The notes beneath the pieces are model-generated. The model saw nothing but the letters and a program-made list of their open reading frames with translations. It made no database searches and was not told the DNA's origin. The position numbers were made by a program, and so were the translations under genes. From assembly GCA_963920635.1 (NCBI GenBank), contig OY987300.1, positions 61,480,915 to 61,544,914 of the forward strand: DNA of 64,000 nt, given 5' to 3'. This stretch comes from Pseudeuparius sepicola. Its lineage: Eukaryota > Arthropoda > Insecta > Coleoptera > Anthribidae. Each line of letters opens with the position of its first letter. The first letter of the stretch is position 1. Shown piece by piece: positions 57,201-64,000 of the stretch.

Positions 57201-59418
57201 TTTTATTTATTATGGAGCCTTCCAAAGTTGGGTCTTAAATTTGCCATTTCCAGAGACTCAAAGCGTTAATGCAATCAGGAAAATAGTTTGGTGGCAACAT
57301 TTTGCAGAGGAGCGAGGAGAAAATAGAATAGAGTATAGAAAATCATCAGTATAGAAAGTTTGAAGTTGAAAAGTAATTATAGAATAAATGGAATGTAGAA
57401 AACAAGGAAGAAGTCAACATTTATAATTTTTCCATGAATTTGACAAAGGAAAAGTGTATATTTTTTATTATGGGGTAATTTTGAGAACGCCATACATTTG
57501 AAACTTATTTCAATAAATTATCTTCTAGTTGTTTCTTCTATAATAGTCGCATTTGGCAGGAAGTACGATAAATTGTGTTTTAATTAGCAAATTTTTACTA
57601 GACTTAAAACCGTTTCACTAGTTGTCATTTTTGTTTAGCATACATACTCTGACTGTATTCATTATGCCTAAATTTACGCTTAAAAACGTTTGGTTATTCA
57701 AAAATTTTATGAAAATATACGTTTTTTTGTGATTTTGCAATAAGCTAGTCTGCTCATATTATAAAACAATATGCGCGGATAATATAGGTTAATGGGATAA
57801 TATAGTTGATTCCCCGGCATATTTCATTTTTTCAGTTCTTCCAATTTTCAAATAAAATAGAATCAAAACTTTTTGGGTACTACTATTTTTGCTCTCAAAA
57901 GATGGCGTTGGATACGAAAAATAATGTGATCAAATGAGGTTGGAATCTAAGAAAGATTCAAATACAACAGGGACATAATATGCGTTCATGAAAAACATTT
58001 CCTTCTAAAATTTTTCTTTACCTGTTAAGCCAAAAATGATACTACCTTTTTATAAGGGAACTCTATATTCACATAAACTATTTTTCTCAAAATCTTGTTT
58101 TAGGTCTGCGCGCTTAAAGTTATAAAATATATAAATGTCGAAGATACTAATAATTGCCAGTAGTCAATGCTAATAATATACTATCGAATGAAATTATTAA
58201 CACATTAATATAAGTTTTCACTTCAAGGTAAACTAATGACAAGAAGTAAAGAGGCTGATAAGCTAGAAAACGATTAAGCGGATCAATTGGAACTTCAGGC
58301 ACATAAGTAAGCATATTTTGAACCGCACTGTGATTTGATAATTATATGTCATTAATCATATTCCGAAGTGTAGGCCAGTTGTTTCCAACGACACTAACAC
58401 AGGGTGCATTCCTGAATAACATTCCCCTGCCAAATTTTTCGATATGTGTTAAGCAAAAAGAACTTTAACTTAAGTAATTATAGGTATAGGTAACCGTTAA
58501 AATCACAAAATCGGAATAGGCCAATTCTTTATAATTTGACATGGGTATAATTTTGGATTGTCAACAAATTTTCCTTTTAATTTTTTCGATATTTTAAACA
58601 TGAAACTCACTTCATCTACACAGAAAATAAATAAATTACCATTGTAAAGCCATCTTGATTTCTCAAAACTGAAAATATGCTAGAAATTACCTTCTTGTCA
58701 AGCAGGGCTTGACCCTAAATAGTCAATTTCAACTCAGAAATTGTTTGTCTTTCACTTGCCTTTTTTCACTTATCTTGGGCACACTATACCCAACTTGTGA
58801 TGGACAACTTTTATTCAGAGAAAAGAAGTTAGCTATTTGTTCTCTAAAAATGTAGACATTTCATACATTTTTATTCATTAATTCGGTTCAGGGACTATAT
58901 TGCGATTGTGGTCACTTCTTGATAAAAAGTAAAATAATACGTCATAAACCTGGAGCATATTGGTATCTAAACTAAGGGAGGGGGATGACGTTGTTGGGTT
59001 TTCAATTAAAGGTACAATAATATTATTAAAGCTGCAAATTGCATTGAAAAATTTGATTGTATTGTTTTAGGATAGTACCGTGCCAGCTACTTCTGCTAAT
59101 GGATGATCATCATTTCATTGTATGATCAGTTTTGAATTTTATTTAGTCGCCCAGGGCGTTGTAGATATTTTCTTTCACAGTGTAGTAAGAAATACGAGGG
59201 TCCACGTCTCAAATAATCTTTTTAAACCGTTGCTTAGATATGCCCACAAAGATGGTAGCACAGAAGCAAGAAATGCAAGCATCAAAAGGGAAATATCTGG
59301 CCCATTGTGATAGCACCAGTAATATTTGGAAATGAGTATCCCAGTTTGCAACGATATTATTGTTAATTCTGTGGGGTTTTAGCCGATTTTAAAATTTCTT
59401 TGGATGAAATGCATCTTA
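54291..59418. other. Long gene-free stretch
   Basis: About 5 kb of AT-rich sequence. The short open frames (54906-55185, 55913-56194, 59122-59310) show no domain. Isolated CACCCTGTGTA near 55128 and ACAGGGTGC near 58400 may be worn foldback ends. Confidence 0.5.
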
Positions 59419-60617
59419 TACAGGATGTAACTAAACTGATGGTCAAAAATGAAACCACGTATTCTTGGAGTCAAAATAAGGGCAATTCTTCATATATTTT
59501 TTTCTCCTACGGGCCATAGTTTTTTTTTATACAGAGCGTAGAAGTTTGGCGAAAAATACACATGTTTCTTAGTATTTCTAGAAGTATACGAGATATTTTC
59601 TTCAAACTTGGCGTGTCACATGAGCAGATGAGCCGTCAAACTTAAGGTTGACATGAAGCTTCTGAGGCTCCCAGTTGCGGAGATACAGGGTGTTTTTAAT
59701 TAGTTCAGAAAAATATGAATACCCTGTATAATCGCATTTTTTGAATTTGTTTTGAATGGTAAATTCAATGGTTAACAAAAAGTATCTCTTAGTATTTTTT
59801 CATATTCGCAGCCGTTTCTTAATTATTTTTAAAGAACGGCAACGCTGCAATGAACAATAGTCACTTTAAGAATAAATCTAGCAATCTGTGGATGTCAATT
59901 AAACTTTATTTAACAAAATACAAAAGCAAAAAAAAATAATAATAGAAACGTATTGCTATTAGAAAATTAAATTATTAAATGAAATGACCGCCGTCTCTTT
60001 CAATACACGCAACTATGCGTTTCCGCATGTTTATTATTGCCATTCGCAAGTCCATAGCAAAAGTGCATATCAGTCAATTCTTTAAATGAAAATATAATTT
60101 TTCAAAATATTGATACTAAGGTGCAAAGTTGGCAGCCAAATGATTCAAATAATGCCAAGTTTAATTGACAATTGAAAGTGACTTTTTATTGCAGCATTGC
60201 CGTTCTTTGAAAATAATTAAAAAACGGCTAAGAATATAAAAAAATACTAAGAGATACTTTTTGTTAAACATTGAATTTACCATTCAAAACAAATTAAAAA
60301 AATGCGATTAAACAGGGTATTCATATTTTTCTGAACTAATTAAATTTAATAACACCCTGTATCTCCGCAACTGGGGGCCTCACAAGCTTCATATTAACCT
60401 TAAATTTGACAACTCATCCGCTCATGTTACACGCCAAGTTTGAATATATATACTTCTAGAGATACTAAGAAATATGTGTATTTTTCTCCAAACTTCTACG
60501 CTCTGTGTAAAAAAAACTATGGCCCATAGGAGGAAAAAATATATGAAGAAGTGCCCTTATTTTGACTCCAAGAATACGTGGTTTCATTTTTGACCATCAG
60601 TTCAGTTACACCCTTTA
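59419..60617. mobile_element. 1.2-kb nested foldback with a transposase tail
   Basis: Outer ends TACAGGATGTAACTAAACTG at 59419 and the complement ending at 60617. A second pair of ends, TACAGGGTG (59683) and CACCCTGTA (60345-60353), lies inside, and the inverted match continues inwards to about 59870 and 60190. The middle carries the C-terminal codons of a transposase on the minus strand. Confidence 0.88.
59975..60052 (-). pseudogene. C-terminal remnant of a mariner-like transposase
   Basis: About 25 codons ending NMRKRIVACIERDGGHF-I-stop. This resembles the end of the insect mariner-like transposases whose middle is seen at 32434-32841: a basic helix, then Ala-Cys-Ile, then Gly-Gly-His-Phe just before the stop. 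The rest of the gene is gone. Confidence 0.6.
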
Positions 60618-62549
60618 TAATGGTGTGCGATTGCTACCAGTGCGATCGACGGCGGCGGCGGAATAGACCTTTCATGCATGCACTCACCGCCGTAAATGCG
60701 TGGAGGAAGTAGGTTAATTCTGTAGGAGGCGGGGGGGAAGGGGCGTTCGTAAATTTTGCTCCGAGCAGAGTAATGTAGAATGGAGTTAATTTCAAGTTAA
60801 ACCACGCATAGTTTCTGCATAGCAGGAACTATTTTTACTCCCTCTTGTGTCTAGTTTATGCCAAGTTGTCTTCTGGAGGAACAATTTCTCCATCTAAGAG
60901 GGCGAAAAGTTTATTTACGTTATAACCGATTAGTATATTTCAAACAGATGTATGGGAGTTGAATTGAACTGCTCTTTCAAGTCTTCTAGCGGTTTACTCC
61001 ATAGAAACTCGCAGGGATTTTTACAGAACAATAATTTTTCTAATACTCCCTCGTGGTACCATCGACTTTATTTCTGTAAATTTCTGACTTGTATATTCTG
61101 AGACAATTTAGTTTTGTAGATAATAAATCAATGGAAGATATTACCATTGGTGACTTTGAATTTTAGAATTTCTTTGAACCAATCAAATGGTGGTTACTAC
61201 TATGTTATCATAATTCTTATCTTTGTTATTTTCCTTAATATTTTTCATGCACAGGGTGTTCTGTAATTCTATATACATAGCTCTACTCAATAACGATTGC
61301 CCGTAGATGTTTTTATTTGCTATTGATTATTGATTTCAATAACGTCAGTTTCATTCTGTACGACGCCCTTAACTATGAAGGTATTGATTTTTAAATAGCT
61401 CCTTAGGGGGTCCTGGGCAGACGACTTTTAGTCTACATAACCTCAAATTATTTCTAACTAGTACTTTTTCTATATTTTAAATCTAATTTAAGAATTTACA
61501 TCAATTTCTAAATAGTCAGCCGTTTTAGAGTAAATCGTTGTAATATGGTGCAAAAATTCGAGGAATTATGTCATTTTTTAATAGAAAAACTAGCAATCGA
61601 AATAATAATAATTTACCTTTTTAAAATGGTTAATTCGAGGGTTAATTCAATTTGATCGATCACTTAGTTTAAGTTTTTTGATTGGATATTTGATTTTATT
61701 GCTTTTTACATAAAGTTTATCTTTCTAACAATATCAAGAAATGAAGCCTGTTCGAGTGTTTTAGGGCAATTTTCTCAAACACTGTTAATTATTTCAAAAT
61801 TTGCCAAGACTACGATTTTGCTTAGAAATAATTGTAGATCCCTCGGTAGTAGATTTCAAATTTTGAAGAAAAAAAAAACTAGCTGGAAATTTTTTTATTA
61901 TGTAATCCAAATGTGCTCCACCCTCGGATCTACTAAGGGGCTGTTTAAAAATAGATACCTTCATACTCTAAGGTCTCGCACAGATTGCAACTGACACAAA
62001 AATTATTAATATCAATAGCATAATATAAAAGTTACCAGAGGATAACTGAGGATAACTGTTATTGGGTAACCCCTTTTAGACCCATTCACGGCAGCGGGCC
62101 CTCGGAGGCAAAAATGTTGTTAAGAAAATCCTCTTAATTTGACGCAAAGAACTCCTGGTAGAGCTATGAATTACGGGACACGCGGTTTCCGCGATTTTTT
62201 ATTTATTTCCAAATTTACCTCTCATTTCTGATTGTTATATTGTTATTATTATTATTATTGTATTTGTATCTCAGAGGTTTAAAACCACAAGTGAAGCCTT
62301 GTGTTATGGGGCAGTTGTAAACCTCGACAACGATAAACTTCAACCACGATTCAAAAATATATAATAGCATTATGAGCAGAACATGCAAACTCTGCAACAA
62401 AAAAAGTTATATCCACCAATTTTTGCACTATTGTAAAATGGGTGTTGAAACATTGCAAAAGTCTTCAAAAACAATTATATTACTGCCAAGGTTCTTTCTG
62501 TCGGAGATAAATTGGAATTGGATCTTCAGCACATATGGCCTGTGGCTTA
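60618..62549. other. No gene seen; short GC patches
   Basis: GGCGGCGGCGG near 60650 and a G-rich patch near 60730. Otherwise AT-rich. Confidence 0.45.
62233..62253. repeat. (TTA)n microsatellite
   Basis: About six TTA units. Confidence 0.8.
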
Positions 62550-62930
62550 TAACACATCCTTCGCCCTCCGCGCCCATGTCGGTACAAGTGCCGTATTTTA
62601 CGGCGAAGCCTTGGGTCAAGTCGATCGGACGTCTCGTCGGAATCCTCCCCCATGATTTACGGCACTGCCCCGCTACCATCCCCAAAGCCGCCCCTCGCGG
62701 GGCGGCGTCGCCGCCGCCCGTCTTCCAGCCAGCGCGCTCGAACATCGAGCGGCACGCGCCGCGACGCCCGCCAGTCGCGGCTGGGCCCGCACGTGTCGAC
62801 GCGGCCGGCGGCACTCCCTTTTGCCGGACACGGTTGTTGATGAACTGGCGCGGGCGACGGCAGCTGGCTTATTAGCTTTCGGTGTCGACAGTACGTAGAT
62901 AGTTCAGTGTTTGGTGATTGCACATCAGCT
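62550..62930 (+). promoter_or_regulatory. CpG-rich block, putative promoter
   Basis: A sharp change to GC- and CpG-rich sequence in an AT-rich window, ending in AGTTCAGTGTTTGG near 62902, which fits an insect initiator (TCAGT). A short frame follows (ATG at 62964, 16 codons). Open frames across the block on both strands are probably products of the base composition. A gene may start here and continue to the right of the window. Confidence 0.4.
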
Positions 62931-63041
62931 CTTCTTTTACAAAAATCTGATTACTAATAATCTATGGAAGAGGAATCTTCTATTAATCTAAATTGTATGG
63001 AGAAAGAGTATTAGTCCATTGTGCTTCCACTTATGCATTGG

Positions 63042-63088
63042 GGTGCACCGGGGCCCACGGAAACTTATCCGTGGGCCCCGGGTGCACC
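63042..63088. repeat. Strong 20-bp GC-rich hairpin
   Basis: GGTGCACCGGGGCCCACGGA pairs with the following strand with one bulged G and a 6-base loop (63062-63067). Confidence 0.85.
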
Positions 63089-64000
63089 GAATAGTGAAAT
63101 GTGGCATTGTCCGAATACCGAGTATTAGGCCTAGCGAATATTCGGTTTAAATCTGTCTATTTAACCTCACTTACCTATACATATATAGAACAACTTTTCC
63201 ATTAAAAAATACAGGAGTTACCGTTGAATCTGAAAAATCGCCTTTTTTATATAAAATAAAATGTTATTCAAAATATTTGGTGTAGCGTTCGGAATTTCAT
63301 CAATGGTTCTGACAGTCTGTGTGTAGCTTTGTCTATGCTATTTATAATTCTTATTGTTGGAGTTGGCATGATGTTACCGCTCTACCTTTTTCTAGGTACG
63401 CTTATGGAGTCCGCGAAACATTCTTGTGGTGTCGAATTTAATTTCTCCCATTTTTGTATCTCTTAAATTTGTGTTACAAACCTTCATTTTCGAGAGAAAA
63501 ATTGTTTTTTTTTTTGTAATAAGACACCTGATTTTTAGATGCATGGGGCGGCGGTGGCGTCGCTCGTACCGGCGCTTTAAACTGCATGTTTTTCTGCCTT
63601 CAATCGACCTTGGTTCGAACCGATGTCGAGGCAAGGGCATGCACTTGTCTTTAAAGAAAAACACCGCTATGGCCAAGAGCCCTGGACAAATGTGGGTTCA
63701 CAGTATTGTGATTTACTAATGGTCCTACACTCACTGGGATTACTACGGTTTTCTAGGGTTTTCCGTAGTACTTGAGCGAATGCTATCCTAGTTCTATCGG
63801 GAAAAAAGTCGGCCCTAGCCGCAAATGGCAACGAAGACAATAATAGTAATTGCCCCCCTCCATCGCCCCCTCCCCCGCACAAGCATGTGCGGTTGCTTCT
63901 GGGGTACTCCTAGTTTAGAGTATTGTGAGGGTGAGAATTATTATTATTATTATTATTATTATGACGTTATTACGTTATTGGGGTAATTCTAAAGGAAAAT
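63089..64000. other. No gene seen; (ATT)n at 63938-63961
   Basis: Overlapping open frames on both strands at 63392-63719 show no domain. An ATT microsatellite of about eight units ends the region. Confidence 0.5.

Noticed and set aside
62372..62875. 167-codon open frame with CKLCNKK near the start
   Set aside because: No domain is recognisable; most of it is a by-product of the CpG-rich block, which is open in several frames on both strands.

Overview
The window is AT-rich animal DNA, most likely from an insect. The evidence is an envelope-bearing errantivirus-type retroelement, Tc1/mariner transposons, a Penelope-like retroelement, a THAP-type zinc-finger exon pair with GT-AG introns, and very many TA-flanked foldback elements ending in CAGGGTG. 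I cannot fix the insect order. No intact host protein-coding gene is visible; nearly everything recognisable is mobile DNA or its debris.

Layout. 1-8.4 kb: a foldback element (788-8426) split by an intact LTR retroelement (1446-8286) with two identical 197-bp LTRs, a 4-bp target duplication, gag, pol by -1 frameshift, and env whose first exon lies upstream of gag. 8.7-9.7 kb: an intact Tc1-type (DD34E) transposase. 10-21 kb: a 546-bp MITE and several foldback families, with no gene. 22.0-22.5 kb: a two-exon THAP-domain gene or pseudogene on the minus strand. 23.7-27.3 kb: a 5'-truncated Penelope-like element (minus) joined head-to-head to a 5'-truncated, internally deleted LINE (plus). 27.8-33.6 kb: nested foldback elements, including one with ~350-bp inverted repeats that still carries a piece of a DD41D-type mariner transposase. 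37.9-45 kb: a diverged duplicated block of unknown repeats. 45-61 kb: isolated foldback elements in long gene-free stretches, plus a short tandem repeat and an array of palindromes. 62.5-62.95 kb: a GC/CpG-rich block that looks like a promoter, followed by a strong short hairpin.

How it fits together. The shared picture is waves of insertion. TA-flanked CAGGGTG foldbacks spread through the region, and two of them keep fragments of a DD41D-like transposase, a plausible source of the activity that moved them. Later arrivals inserted into earlier ones: the errantivirus into a foldback copy, a foldback into a tandem repeat, and a small MITE into a duplicated block. In each case a related uninterrupted copy in this same window shows the site before insertion. 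The most interesting single arrangement is in the errantivirus leader, where one AUG appears to serve both as a nine-codon upstream ORF in the unspliced RNA and as the start of env in the spliced RNA.
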